Assembly (NCBI RefSeq): GCF_018215265.2
Contig: NZ_CP136562.1
Coordinates: 3,224,001 to 3,288,000 of the forward strand
Direction of reading: 5' to 3'
DNA length: 64,000 bases
From: Paenarthrobacter sp. GOM3
GTDB taxonomy: Bacteria; Actinomycetota; Actinomycetes; Actinomycetales; Micrococcaceae
The notes under the pieces are model-generated. The model saw only the letters and a program-made list of their open reading frames with translations. It was not told the DNA's origin and did not search any database. The position numbers and the translations under genes are program-made. Below, in pieces: positions 25,951 to 35,070 of this stretch; position 1 is the stretch's first letter, and each line of letters starts with the position of its first letter.

Positions 25951-26604
25951 TCAGAGCTCGCTGCGCCGCAGCACCTTTTCGAACTTCGCGTGGTACTCGT
26001 CCTGGAGCCGGATCTCCCCATCCGCCTCGGCATCCAAGAGGGCCTGGACGAGTTCCGCGGTGGGTTCGCTGAACCACTGGCCCACGGTGACACCGTGCTT
26101 CGGAACGAACGTGCGGTGGATGTGGTCTCCCGCCGAAATCGTGCCCGCCCGGATCACCCTAAGGTAGGTGCCAACCCTGCCGGCCTGCGTGAACCTCTTC
26201 ACCCACTGCGGCTCCCCGACCGCGCGTTGGAAGGTGGCGCAAGGAACCCGGGGCGAGGTCACTTCCAGCTCCACGTCCAACCCGATCCTCCAGCGTTCGC
26301 CGATCACGGCGCCTGTGGTCTCTGTTCCGGTGACGCGCAGGTTCTCGCCGAAGAAGCCCGGCGCAAGGTCCCGCCCCAGCTCCCCCGACCAATAGTCAGC
26401 GTCCTCCTGCGAATAGGCGTACAGTGCCTGGTCCTCGCCGCCGTGGTTGGCCCGGTCCGCCTGCACATCACCGTGAAGCCCCAGTTTGTGGACCTTGACC
26501 GGCCCCTCGACGGGACGCTTGTCGATGGCAGTGACGCCCACATTGCCGGGATCGGGCAACAACTGGTGGACACGGCAGACAGCGAGGAGGGATGCGGTGT
26601 TCAT
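25951..26604 (-). CDS. MOSC-domain protein (YiiM-like)
   Basis: A 217-residue protein with a MOSC beta-barrel. The diagnostic cysteine is in SPRVPCATFQRAVG. The N-terminal KRPVEGPVKVHKLGLHGDVQADRANHGGEDQALYAYSQED is the YiiM-like signature, with the conserved H, D and G residues. Such proteins bind the molybdenum cofactor and reduce N-hydroxylated compounds in E. coli. ATG 26604 (MNTASLLAV) is preferred over a TTG two codons upstream. It follows the KdpE-like gene in the opposite sense of neither partner and is probably monocistronic. Confidence 0.85.
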   Translation of the reverse strand: MNTASLLAVCRVHQLLPDPGNVGVTAIDKRPVEGPVKVHKLGLHGDVQADRANHGGEDQALYAYSQEDADYWSGELGRDLAPGFFGENLRVTGTETTGAVIGERWRIGLDVELEVTSPRVPCATFQRAVGEPQWVKRFTQAGRVGTYLRVIRAGTISAGDHIHRTFVPKHGVTVGQWFSEPTAELVQALLDAEADGEIRLQDEYHAKFEKVLRRSEL

Positions 26605-26634
26605 GGACAACAGTGTACGGATGCGCGTGCCGTG

Positions 26635-27309
26635 CTAGGGATCGAACCTGTAGCCCATGCCCGCTTCGGTATGGAGGTGGCGTGGCTCCGCAGGATCCCG
26701 TTCAAGTTTGCGCCGCAACTGGGCGATGTACACCCTGAGGTACTGGGTTTCCTTGGCGTACGCCTGGCCCCAAACCTGGGTGAGGATCTGCTGTTGGCTC
26801 ACCAGCTTCCCTTTGTTGCGGACCAGCAACTCCAGGATGTTCCACTCGGTTGGGGTCAACCGGACGTCCACACCATCCCTGACGATCTTCTTGCCGGCCA
26901 GGTCCACCACGAAGTCTGCGGTGGCCAAGGTGGGTTCTTCTTCCCCGGTGACTACTCTGCGGGAGGCAACCCGCAACCGGGCAAGCAGCTCATCCAAACC
27001 GAAAGGCTTGGTCACGTAGTCGTCCGCACCGGCGTCGAGCGCTTCCACCTTGTCTTCCGAGGCGTGCCGCGCGGACAGCACGATGATGGGCATGCTGGAC
27101 CAGCCCCGGATACGGCGAATGACCTCAACGCCGTCCATGTCAGGCAGGCCGAGGTCCAGGACCACAATCTTGACCGGTTGTTTCGCCGCGGCGTTCAAAG
27201 CATCGGCTCCGTTTCCCACTGTCAGGGCCTGATAGCCGTGGGCCTGAAGGGTGACCTGCATGGCCCGCGCTATGCGTGCCTCGTCCTCAACGATCAAAAC
27301 CAGCGTCAC
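26635..27309 (-). CDS. OmpR/KdpE-family response regulator
   Basis: A 224-residue regulator. The receiver domain (1-118) carries phospho-acceptor D52 in VVLDLGLPDMDG, acidic pair E8/D9, and K in VTKPFGLDELLARLR. The C-terminal winged helix (about 130-224) includes RLTPTEWNILELLVRNKGKLVSQQQIL and YLRVYIAQLRRKLE, closest in style to KdpE. The start is GTG at 27309, overlapping the kinase stop (GTGA). No kdpFABC genes are in the window, so its targets may differ from potassium uptake. Confidence 0.88.
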   Translation of the reverse strand: MTLVLIVEDEARIARAMQVTLQAHGYQALTVGNGADALNAAAKQPVKIVVLDLGLPDMDGVEVIRRIRGWSSMPIIVLSARHASEDKVEALDAGADDYVTKPFGLDELLARLRVASRRVVTGEEEPTLATADFVVDLAGKKIVRDGVDVRLTPTEWNILELLVRNKGKLVSQQQILTQVWGQAYAKETQYLRVYIAQLRRKLERDPAEPRHLHTEAGMGYRFDP

Positions 27310-28805
27310 AGCTGCTCCCCGGTCCACAGCGGCAGTGTGACCACCAACGTCAGTCCGCCACCCGGCGTCGGCTCCGCCGCGAGGCTTCCACCCATGGCCT
27401 CGGTGAATCCCTTGGCGACCGCGAGCCCCAGCCCGATCCCACCGGCCGGGCCCGGGGTGGGCGCGTCACCGAAACGCTGGAACGGCTGGAACATGGTGAG
27501 GACCTCCTGCGGCCCTATCCCCTGGCCATGGTCAACAATCCGCAACTCGCTGGCGGGCCGCTCCCCCAAGGTGATGCCCGCACCTGCCGTGGCCCTCAGC
27601 ACGACGTCCGAATCCGGCGCATACTTCACTGCGTTCTCCACAATGTTCGCAACGACGCGTTCGAGCATGCCGGTATCGGCTTGAACCGGTGGGAGGTTCG
27701 GCGGCAGTTCGTTACGGAGGCGGTCCCGGGGAATCCCCTGCAGCGCCTCCGGCAGCACGTCCGCCCATGCCGTACCGGTCAGCAACGGATTGACGGCGTC
27801 CGCGGTAATGCGCGACATGTCCAGGAGGTTGTCCACCAGGTGGTCCAGCCGGTCCGCGTAATCCTCAATGGTCTCCAACAACTCCCGCTCCACATCGGGC
27901 GGGAAATCAACGTCATCCTGCCGCAGGCTGCTGACCGCCAGCTTGATCCCGGCCAAGGGCGTCCGCAGGTCATGAGACACGGCGCGCAGGATGGAGGTAC
28001 GCATCTTGTTGCCCTCCGACAACCGCACATTGTCGCGCCGGCTCTGCACCAGCTGCTGCCGCTCGCGCACAGCAACCACAAATGCGCCAAATGCCGCGAG
28101 CATCCGCTGGTGGTGCGGTGATAACGGCCCGCCGCGCAGCAACAGCGTGTAGTGGGGATCGACGACGGCGGCATGGTCGGCGGCGGCATGGGTCACCGGC
28201 GGATTGGGGCCGGCGCTCGCCAGGACACGCCACTCCGGTGCCGCGCCCTGAGCTGTGATTCCCTGGCTTCCCAGCAATGTCACAGCCTCCATGCCCAGAT
28301 TGCCGCGGACCTTCTCCAAAAACGACTCCAGGCTGCCATCGGAGCTGAGGATGCGCAGGGCCAGCTCACTCAGGGCCGTGGCCTCCGCTCCCGACCTCGC
28401 CGCTTCCTGCGCCCGCCGGGTGGCCAGGCCCACAGCAAACCCCACGCCGCACGCAACGGCAAGGAAAACCACCACGGTGAACAGCGTGCTGGGGTCCGCG
28501 ATGGAGAGCGAACCTACTGGGTCCGCAGAAAAGTAGTTAAGGAGGAAGCTGCCCAGCACGGCGGCCACCACCGCTGGCCACAGGCCCCCGATAGCAGCCA
28601 CTGCCACTGCCACCGCCAGTTGCAGGAGCATGATCATCGCGAAATTACGGAAACCCAGCACCGTCACGAAAAGTTCGACGGCGGGGGGCAGCAAAAGTGC
28701 CAGGACCAACCCGGTGATCACCCGGCCCTGGCCGATGCCCCGCACCGACGGAAGCCGCAGCAGCACGCCGTCCTCGCCGTTGCTGTGTGCCTCAGGTGCC
28801 GCCAT
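27306..28805 (-). CDS. KdpD-like sensor kinase lacking the KdpD/USP input domains
   Basis: A 499-residue histidine kinase. Four membrane segments (about 30-127, DUF4118-like) are followed by a GAF-like linker (145-255), HisKA with H278 in RAVSHDLRTPLAG, and HATPase blocks NIVENAVKYAP, DHGQGIGP and GIGLGLAVAKGF. Full KdpD is about 850-900 residues with N-terminal KdpD and UspA-like cytoplasmic domains; these are missing. The ATG at 28805 follows AAGGATG. The frame stays open further upstream, but that stretch overlaps the divergent promoter and the oppositely oriented YgiB-like gene and has no kinase-like content. Confidence 0.85.
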   Translation of the reverse strand: MAAPEAHSNGEDGVLLRLPSVRGIGQGRVITGLVLALLLPPAVELFVTVLGFRNFAMIMLLQLAVAVAVAAIGGLWPAVVAAVLGSFLLNYFSADPVGSLSIADPSTLFTVVVFLAVACGVGFAVGLATRRAQEAARSGAEATALSELALRILSSDGSLESFLEKVRGNLGMEAVTLLGSQGITAQGAAPEWRVLASAGPNPPVTHAAADHAAVVDPHYTLLLRGGPLSPHHQRMLAAFGAFVVAVRERQQLVQSRRDNVRLSEGNKMRTSILRAVSHDLRTPLAGIKLAVSSLRQDDVDFPPDVERELLETIEDYADRLDHLVDNLLDMSRITADAVNPLLTGTAWADVLPEALQGIPRDRLRNELPPNLPPVQADTGMLERVVANIVENAVKYAPDSDVVLRATAGAGITLGERPASELRIVDHGQGIGPQEVLTMFQPFQRFGDAPTPGPAGGIGLGLAVAKGFTEAMGGSLAAEPTPGGGLTLVVTLPLWTGEQL

Positions 28806-28956
28806 GGCTACATCCTTACATGGTTCGTTGGTGGGCAGTTCTCCCCATGTGGGACTGTCACCGGTGCCAGCGCTGCGCACAGGTACTAGGCTTGCTCTGA
28901 GCATTCTGGTCCGGCGTGGCGCCGGACACTTCCACGGTCTATCCAGGGGGATACGC

Positions 28957-29688
28957 ATGGGCCCGAAAGACAACCCCGACGCTGCCGGCAACAACGGCAG
29001 CGGCGGGGACAACAACGCCGATTTTGGAGCGGGCAACAATCCGCCCAAGCCCCCGCCGTGGCAGGTGCCCAAACCCGAACTCCACCCCGAACTGTTCGCG
29101 CCCGTGGAAGAACCGGCCCAAGAACAGCCGGGCAAGAACCAGGACAAGAGCCGGGCCGCCGGCAAGGGCAAGAAGCGCCCTGTAGCCGCTGGGGCATCCC
29201 AGGGCCCGGCAGGAACACCGCAACCCGGCCAGCCACTGCCCGTTATTGACCCCTTCGCCAAGGAACGCGAACGCGGCGCAGCGGAAGCAGCCAAGAAGAA
29301 GAAGCGCTCGCAGCGCCGCACCGTAGTGGTGGGCCTCGGCGTGACTGCCTTGTTGGCTGGAACCATCACCGCGATCGTTGCCAGCAACGAGCAGGAAGCT
29401 GACTACGCACAGGTCTGCTTCAACGAGGAAACCGGCGAGCGCGTTGACGACAACCAGTGCGACAACAGCAGCTCGGCGGGCCGCAGCTCGGGCATCTACG
29501 CCTGGTACTTCTATTCGCGGGGCGCCAGCGTTCCGGCCGTCGGCCAGAACAGGTCCGCCTACCCGAGCTACACCAAGAACGTGCCGTCCGGCGCCAAGTC
29601 CTCCACCGGGTACAGCACCAAGGGCGGCACCGTCAGCCGCGGCGGTTTCGGCAGCAGCTCCAAAAGCGGTGGAAGCTCGGGGGGCTAG
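28957..29688 (+). CDS. YgiB/DUF1190-like single-pass membrane protein
   Basis: A 243-residue protein. The N-terminal 120 residues are hydrophilic and P/K/G-rich, one membrane helix lies at about 125-143 after KKKKRSQRR, and the extracytoplasmic part has two cysteines (VCFNEETGERVDDNQC) and a G/S-rich tail with RGGFGSSSKSGGSSGG. The tail and cysteine pattern resemble E. coli YgiB (DUF1190), which also lies next to ygiC. ATG 28957 follows CAGGGGGATACGC. The stop is 2 bp before the next start, indicating one operon. Confidence 0.7.
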   Translation: MGPKDNPDAAGNNGSGGDNNADFGAGNNPPKPPPWQVPKPELHPELFAPVEEPAQEQPGKNQDKSRAAGKGKKRPVAAGASQGPAGTPQPGQPLPVIDPFAKERERGAAEAAKKKKRSQRRTVVVGLGVTALLAGTITAIVASNEQEADYAQVCFNEETGERVDDNQCDNSSSAGRSSGIYAWYFYSRGASVPAVGQNRSAYPSYTKNVPSGAKSSTGYSTKGGTVSRGGFGSSSKSGGSSGG

Positions 29689-29690
29689 GG

Positions 29691-30896
29691 ATGCGTCGAC
29701 TGCCCTCCGTGCCCCGTCCGGACTGGAAGAAGAAGATCGAAGAACAGGGCCTGGTCTTTTCCACCACCACCATGCCCGATGGCCGCAAAATCGAATACTG
29801 GAACGAATCGGCGTACTACGAATTCACCATGGACGAGGTGGAAACGCTGGAAAAGACCGCCGAGGACATGCACATCATGTGCTTGGAAGCGGCGAAATAC
29901 CTCGCTACCGGTGCCATGGGCGACATCGGGATCGGACAACAGGCGCTGGAGCTTGCCGGTGACTCGCTGTTGGCTGCGGACATGGACATTTATGGCCGCT
30001 TCGACTTCATTTATGACGGCAAGGGCGGCCCAGCGAAGATGCTGGAGTACAACGCCGATACCCCCACAGGATTGATCGAAGCATCCGTGGCCCAGTGGTT
30101 TTGGCTCCAGGACGTCTTCCCGGAGAAGGACCAGTGGAACGGCATCCATGAGGCCCTGATCCGGCAGTGGAAGAAATTGCAGTTCCGCACCGGCATGAGC
30201 ACCCTGCACGTGGCCCACTCCGAGGCTGAGGAGTCAGGCGAAGACTGGATGACGGCCGCCTATATGCGGGACGTCGCAAGCCAGGGCGGATGGACCACCA
30301 TCGGCATCAACATGTCCGATATCGGCTGGGACCCGAACCTGAACCGATTCGTGGACCTGGACAACTTCATGATCAGCACCATGTTCAAGCTGTACCCATG
30401 GGAACTCATGATGAAGGAACCGTTCGGACAACGGCTCCTGCAGCGGGCCCACAACCCCCGCTGGGTTGAGCCCGCCTGGAAGATGCTGCTGTCCAACAAA
30501 GCCCTGCTGGCAGCGCTGTGGCACCTCTATCCGAACCATGAGAACCTGTTGCCGGCGTACCTGGGAGACCCGGGTCCGCTCAAGGAGTGGGTGGCCAAGC
30601 CGTTGCACGGACGCGAGGGCGACAACATCCGCATCCACGCCCCTGGCATCGAGATACAGCAGCCCGGCGGTTACGGCCGCGAAGGGTGGTGCTTCCAGCA
30701 GTACCACTCCCTTCCGGATTTCGACGGCAACCATCCCGTCCTGGGCCTCTGGGTAGTGGATGGCGAATCCGTGGGCTGCGGCATCCGCGAATCGGACGGC
30801 CCCATCACGGACTACTTCTGCCGCTTCGTTCCCAACACCATCGACGCCCCGGCGCCTGTCGCGCCCCCTGCTACTTCCTACGGAGCCGCACTATGA
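29691..30896 (+). CDS. glutathionylspermidine synthase family ATP-grasp ligase (YgiC-like)
   Basis: A 401-residue protein of the GspS synthetase-domain family (YgiC/YjfC). Visible: YWNESAYYEFTMDEVETLEKT, RFDFIYDG, MLEYNADTPTGLIEASVAQWFWLQD, and KEWVAKPLHGREGDNIRI with ATP-binding lysine and arginine. It lacks the N-terminal amidase of bifunctional GspS. E. coli YgiC has no demonstrated glutathionylspermidine activity, and actinobacteria make mycothiol rather than glutathione, so its substrate is probably another peptide or amine. It overlaps the permease gene by 4 bp (ATGA). Confidence 0.85.
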   Translation: MRRLPSVPRPDWKKKIEEQGLVFSTTTMPDGRKIEYWNESAYYEFTMDEVETLEKTAEDMHIMCLEAAKYLATGAMGDIGIGQQALELAGDSLLAADMDIYGRFDFIYDGKGGPAKMLEYNADTPTGLIEASVAQWFWLQDVFPEKDQWNGIHEALIRQWKKLQFRTGMSTLHVAHSEAEESGEDWMTAAYMRDVASQGGWTTIGINMSDIGWDPNLNRFVDLDNFMISTMFKLYPWELMMKEPFGQRLLQRAHNPRWVEPAWKMLLSNKALLAALWHLYPNHENLLPAYLGDPGPLKEWVAKPLHGREGDNIRIHAPGIEIQQPGGYGREGWCFQQYHSLPDFDGNHPVLGLWVVDGESVGCGIRESDGPITDYFCRFVPNTIDAPAPVAPPATSYGAAL

Positions 30897-32419
30897 GCAC
30901 TGAAACCTCGACGCCGGGTGGCGGCTCAGCGGGCGGCGACCGTTCCGCCGTCGTGCCTTCCAAGGGCCTCCGCGCCGGAATCCTGGACCTGGGCGACTCC
31001 GTCATGCTGGGCTTGGCCTCCACCGCGCCCGTGTATTCGCTGGCCGCAACGCTGGGCCTCATTGTCGCTGTCAACGGCAACTACACTCCACTGATCCTGG
31101 TCCTGGGCTTCATCCCGGTGCTGTTCATCGCCTATGCCTTCCGGGAACTTAACAGCGCCATGCCCGACTGTGGCACCACGTTCTTCTGGGCCCGTAAGGC
31201 CTTTGGTCCTTGGGCTGGATGGCTTGGCGGCTGGGGAGTTGCCCTCGCCGGAATCGTGGTGTTGGCCAACCTGGCACAAATTGCCGGGAAGTATCTGTGG
31301 CTGCTGGTGGGCGACGGTTCCTTGGCGGACAACACCTGGCTGGTGACGGCCACGGGTGTGCTGTTCATTGTGTTCATGACGTACGTGAACCACCGCGGTA
31401 TCCGACTGGGCGAGCACGTCCAGCGCACCCTGACGTACATCCAATACATTTCCTTGGGCATTTTCGCAGTAGCCATCATCTTCAGGATTGCCGGCGGCGC
31501 GCCCGAGGGGCAGCCCTTTGACTTCGAATGGTTCAACCCCGCGGGAGCCTTCGCGGACCCCGGCGCCGTGGTGCACGGGGTGCTGCTGGCGCTGTTCATC
31601 TACTGGGGCTGGGACACATGCCTGGCCCTCAACGAAGAAACCGAGAACCCGGCGAAGACCCCTGGCCGTGGCGCCGTCATTTCAGCGACGGTCCTGCTGG
31701 CGATCTACGTTTCCGTGGCACTGCTGGTCATGATGTACGCCACCATCGGCTCGGACGGCATTGGACTGGGCAATGAAGCCAACCAGGATGACGTCTTCCT
31801 GGCCATGAAGGACGTTGTGCTGGGCCCTTGGGGCTGGTTGATTGTTGTTGCCGTGCTGGCCTCCGTGCTGTCCTCCACGCAGACCACCATTCTTCCTACC
31901 GCCCGCGGAACCCTGTCCATGGGTGTCCACGGAGCCCTCCCTCCCCGTTTCGGCAAGGTCCATGAGCGTTTCATGACGCCCGGGTTCTCCACGCAGGTCA
32001 TGGGAGCGGTGGCCGTCGTCTACTACGTGGCCATGAGCTTCCTCAGCGAGAACCTGCTGTCCGATTCCATCAGCGCCATCAGCCTGTTCATTGCGTTCTA
32101 CTACGCCTTGACCGGGTTCTCCTGCGTCTGGTTCTTCCGTTCCACGCTCCGTGATTCGGCCCGCAACCTGTGGTTCCGTGGCATCCTGCCGTTGCTGGGC
32201 GCGTTGTCCCTTACCGCCGCGTTCTTCGTCTCGGCGGTACAGATGTGGGATCCGGCCTACGGGGATACCCGCATCTTCGGGATCGGTGGCGCGTTCGTCA
32301 GCGGCGTCCTGCTCCTGGCCCTCGGCGTGGTGCTGGCCATTGTGTGCAGGTTCGCGCCGTCCACCCGCGGTTATTTCACGGGCGAACGAGCCGAGGTTGG
32401 GATAGTCCGCGGCGAGTAG
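30893..32419 (+). CDS. APC-family amino acid/amine permease
   Basis: A 508-residue permease with about 12 membrane segments. The first helix region reads LDLGDSVMLGLASTAPVYSLAATLG, and FRELNSAMPDCGTTFFWARKAFGPWAGWLGGW is the usual APC helix 2-3 region. The start ATG at 30893 overlaps the stop of the YgiC-like ligase. The coupling suggests transport of the ligase's substrate or product, such as an amine or amino acid; the compound is unknown. Confidence 0.88.
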   Translation: MSTETSTPGGGSAGGDRSAVVPSKGLRAGILDLGDSVMLGLASTAPVYSLAATLGLIVAVNGNYTPLILVLGFIPVLFIAYAFRELNSAMPDCGTTFFWARKAFGPWAGWLGGWGVALAGIVVLANLAQIAGKYLWLLVGDGSLADNTWLVTATGVLFIVFMTYVNHRGIRLGEHVQRTLTYIQYISLGIFAVAIIFRIAGGAPEGQPFDFEWFNPAGAFADPGAVVHGVLLALFIYWGWDTCLALNEETENPAKTPGRGAVISATVLLAIYVSVALLVMMYATIGSDGIGLGNEANQDDVFLAMKDVVLGPWGWLIVVAVLASVLSSTQTTILPTARGTLSMGVHGALPPRFGKVHERFMTPGFSTQVMGAVAVVYYVAMSFLSENLLSDSISAISLFIAFYYALTGFSCVWFFRSTLRDSARNLWFRGILPLLGALSLTAAFFVSAVQMWDPAYGDTRIFGIGGAFVSGVLLLALGVVLAIVCRFAPSTRGYFTGERAEVGIVRGE

Positions 32420-32436
32420 CGGCCTAGGATGCTGGA

Positions 32437-33612
32437 ATGAGCGATTCAACGACGAACCCCTCCGACATCCTGGCCCTTGACTCCCTGTTGACTGCGGACG
32501 AGTTGGCCCTCCGCGAGACAGTGCGGGACTACACAGCGCAGCGGATCAGGCCGAACATCTCCCGTTGGTACGAGGACGCTGTCTTTCCCCGGGAAATCGC
32601 CCCTGAACTGGGTGAGCTCGGGGTATTGGGCATGCACTTGGAAGGGTATGGATGTCCCGGCCGAACGGCTGTCGAATATGGCCTGGCCGCCATGGAACTG
32701 GAAGCCGGCGATTCAGGGATCCGCACCTTTGTCTCGGTGCAGGGCTCGCTCGCCATGGCTGCCATCCATAAGTGGGGTTCCGAGGAGCAGAAAGAGCGAT
32801 GGCTTCCACAGATGGCGGCGGGCGAGCTGATCGGCTGCTTCGCCCTGACGGAGCCGACGGCGGGTTCGGACCCGTCGTCCATGACCACGTTTGCCCGACG
32901 GACCGCCGACGGTTGGGTCCTGGACGGTGCCAAGCGTTGGATCGGCCTCGCCTCGCTCGCAGACGTCATGGTGGTGTGGGCCAACACTGAGGACGGCATC
33001 CGGGGTTTCCTGGTCCCGGCGGGAACCCCCGGGGTGACCGCGACGCCGATCGAACCAAAGCTTTCCATGCGCGCCTCGATCCAGTGTGATGTGACGTTCG
33101 ACGGCGTGGGGCTGGGGCCGGATGCGATCCTCCCCGGCGCTGCAGGGTTGAGGGGGCCGTTCACGTGCCTGAACGAGGCCCGTTACGGAATCGCGTGGGG
33201 TGTGATGGGTGCAGCGCGTGATTCCTACGAGGCAGCCCTGGAGTATGCCGGCACCCGGCTCCAGTTCGGGCGGCCACTGGCCGGGTATCAACTGACGCAG
33301 GAAAAGCTGGTGAACATGCTCGTGGAAATCCAGAAGGGCACGCTCCTGGCCCTTCACCTGGGCCGATTGAAGGACGCGGGACACTTGCAGCCACAGCAAA
33401 TTTCGCTCGGAAAGCTGAACAACGTCCGGGAGGCCATAAAGATTGCCCGTGAGGCCCGGACCATCCTCGGTGGGAACGGGGTCACGCTGGACTACTCCCC
33501 TTTGCGGCATGCCAACAACCTGGAGTCCGTTCGGACCTATGAGGGCACGGACGAGGTTCACACCCTTATCCTGGGGCAGCACATCACGGGGATCGGGGCG
33601 TTTCGCGGCTAA
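32437..33612 (+). CDS. acyl-CoA dehydrogenase, glutaryl-CoA dehydrogenase-like
   Basis: A 391-residue flavoenzyme. FAD-binding blocks are CFALTEPTAGSDPSSM and RWIGLASLADVMVVWA. The C-terminus RTYEGTDEVHTLILGQHITG places the catalytic base at E369, as in glutaryl-CoA dehydrogenase. It would oxidatively decarboxylate glutaryl-CoA to crotonyl-CoA in lysine or aromatic breakdown, or act on a related acyl-CoA. It starts 17 bp after the permease stop and may be read through from that operon. It is followed by a hairpin at 33629-33675. Confidence 0.88.
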   Translation: MSDSTTNPSDILALDSLLTADELALRETVRDYTAQRIRPNISRWYEDAVFPREIAPELGELGVLGMHLEGYGCPGRTAVEYGLAAMELEAGDSGIRTFVSVQGSLAMAAIHKWGSEEQKERWLPQMAAGELIGCFALTEPTAGSDPSSMTTFARRTADGWVLDGAKRWIGLASLADVMVVWANTEDGIRGFLVPAGTPGVTATPIEPKLSMRASIQCDVTFDGVGLGPDAILPGAAGLRGPFTCLNEARYGIAWGVMGAARDSYEAALEYAGTRLQFGRPLAGYQLTQEKLVNMLVEIQKGTLLALHLGRLKDAGHLQPQQISLGKLNNVREAIKIAREARTILGGNGVTLDYSPLRHANNLESVRTYEGTDEVHTLILGQHITGIGAFRG

Positions 33613-33628
33613 CCGTCCCCAGTTGCGA

Positions 33629-33675
33629 GGCCCGCTCTGCGCGTTTCCGGGCCGGAATACCGTGCAGAGCGGGCC
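33629..33675. terminator. hairpin between convergent genes
   Basis: GGCCCGCTCTGC (33629-33640) and its exact complement GCAGAGCGGGCC (33664-33675) form a 12-bp stem with a 23-nt loop between the acyl-CoA dehydrogenase and the convergent MFS gene. No T-run follows, so it may be a two-way terminator of the strong-stem type. Confidence 0.65.
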
Positions 33676-33687
33676 CAACAAACGCCA

Positions 33688-35070
33688 TCAAGCCACCGCG
33701 GCTGGCACTTTCTTGGCGGCGTCCTTTCGGATGGTGGCGCTGATGACGGCCGCCACGGTGCACATCGCCGCTGCCCCGAGCCACGCGTAGTTGTAGTGTC
33801 CGGTGGCGTCGCGAATGAATCCGGCCGCCAGCGCTGCCGCTGCGGCACCGAGCTGATGGGCGGCGAACACCCAGCCGAACACCACCGAGCCGTCCGGGCC
33901 GAACACCGAACGGCAAATCGCCGCGGTGGGAGGCACGGTTGCAACCCAGTCGAGCCCGTAAACCACCACGAAGATGATCATGCTGGGCTCCACCGATGAG
34001 CCCAGCAGCAACGGCAGCACCAGCAGGCCGATCCCGCGGAATTGGTAGTACACGGCCAGCAGGACCTTGGGGTTGAACCGGTCGGTCAGCCAGCCGGACG
34101 CGATGGTCCCCACGATGTCGAAAATTCCGACGACGGCCAGCAAGCCTGCCGCTGTGGTCTCCGGCATGCCGTGATCGTGGGCCGAGGGGATGAAGTGCGT
34201 GCCGATAAGGCCGTTGGTGGTGGCCCCACAGATAGCGAACCCTGCTGCCAGTGCCCAGAAAGTACGGACCTTGCTGGCACGTTTGAGGACCTGCAGGGCA
34301 CGCACGGCAGCGTTGGCGGAGTCGGACGTTGCCGGCGACGCAACCACAGCGCCGGCTCCGCCTGACAGCGGCGGCGTGGTAGCGGCGTCGGCGGCTTCCG
34401 CGTTGGGTTCTTCCGCACCGTAAGGCAACACCCCGACGTCGGCCGGTGAGTTCCGCAACCAGCGCAGCACCAGCGGAACCACGGCGAGCGCACCCGCGGC
34501 TATGAGCAGCGAGGCACCCCGCCAGCCCGGATTCTGGGCGAGGGCTGCGATGAACGGAAGGAAGACCAACTGCCCGGCGGCGCTGCCCGCGGTGAGGATG
34601 CCGATGACCAGGCCACGGTTCTTTGCAAACCATGTGTTGGCAATTGTCGCGGCGAACACCAGGGCCATGGATCCCGTGCCGAGCCCGATCAGGACGCCCC
34701 AGGTGAGCAGGATTTGCCAGGACTGGTTGACGAAGACGGTCAGTGCCGAGCCCAAACCGATAAGGCACAAGGCCAGTGAGGTGACCTTGCGGATGCCGAA
34801 CCGTTCCATCAGCGCAGCGGCAAAGGGCGCGGTCAAGCCGAACAGGACCAGGTTGATGCTGACGGCAAGCGACAGCACCGTGGTTGACCAGCCGAACTCC
34901 TGCTGGAGGGGGACCATGAGCACACCTGGCGCCGCGCGGAACCCTGCCGCGCCTACCAGCGCCAGGAAGGCTACCGCGGCAACGATCCAGGCGGGGTGCA
35001 GGCGTGGCCGTTTGCCGGAGGGGGCCCGTTTTGTCCCGGACGGGGTTCCTGTGAGGTCGGGAGCGGTCAT
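33688..35070 (-). CDS. MFS transporter (OFA/MCT-like)
   Basis: A 460-residue major facilitator with 12 predicted helices. N-terminal AAGFRAAPGVLMVPLQQEFGWSTTVLSLAVSINLVLFGLTAPFAAALMERFGIRK is typical of the oxalate/formate and monocarboxylate porter group. A cytoplasmic loop rich in A/E lies at about 215-260. The ATG at 35070 overlaps the regulator's stop (ATGA), so the two are translationally coupled. Possibly a carboxylate carrier controlled by the HxlR-type protein. Confidence 0.87.
   Translation of the reverse strand: MTAPDLTGTPSGTKRAPSGKRPRLHPAWIVAAVAFLALVGAAGFRAAPGVLMVPLQQEFGWSTTVLSLAVSINLVLFGLTAPFAAALMERFGIRKVTSLALCLIGLGSALTVFVNQSWQILLTWGVLIGLGTGSMALVFAATIANTWFAKNRGLVIGILTAGSAAGQLVFLPFIAALAQNPGWRGASLLIAAGALAVVPLVLRWLRNSPADVGVLPYGAEEPNAEAADAATTPPLSGGAGAVVASPATSDSANAAVRALQVLKRASKVRTFWALAAGFAICGATTNGLIGTHFIPSAHDHGMPETTAAGLLAVVGIFDIVGTIASGWLTDRFNPKVLLAVYYQFRGIGLLVLPLLLGSSVEPSMIIFVVVYGLDWVATVPPTAAICRSVFGPDGSVVFGWVFAAHQLGAAAAALAAGFIRDATGHYNYAWLGAAAMCTVAAVISATIRKDAAKKVPAAVA

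Noticed and set aside
25990..27684. Plus-strand open frame of 564 codons
   Set aside because: Antisense to the MOSC, KdpE-like and KdpD-like genes; no domain content.
28806..29387. N-terminal extension of the KdpD-like kinase
   Set aside because: The frame is open, but it reads P/A/G-rich antisense of the YgiB-like gene and the divergent promoter, and AAGGATG supports the start at 28805.
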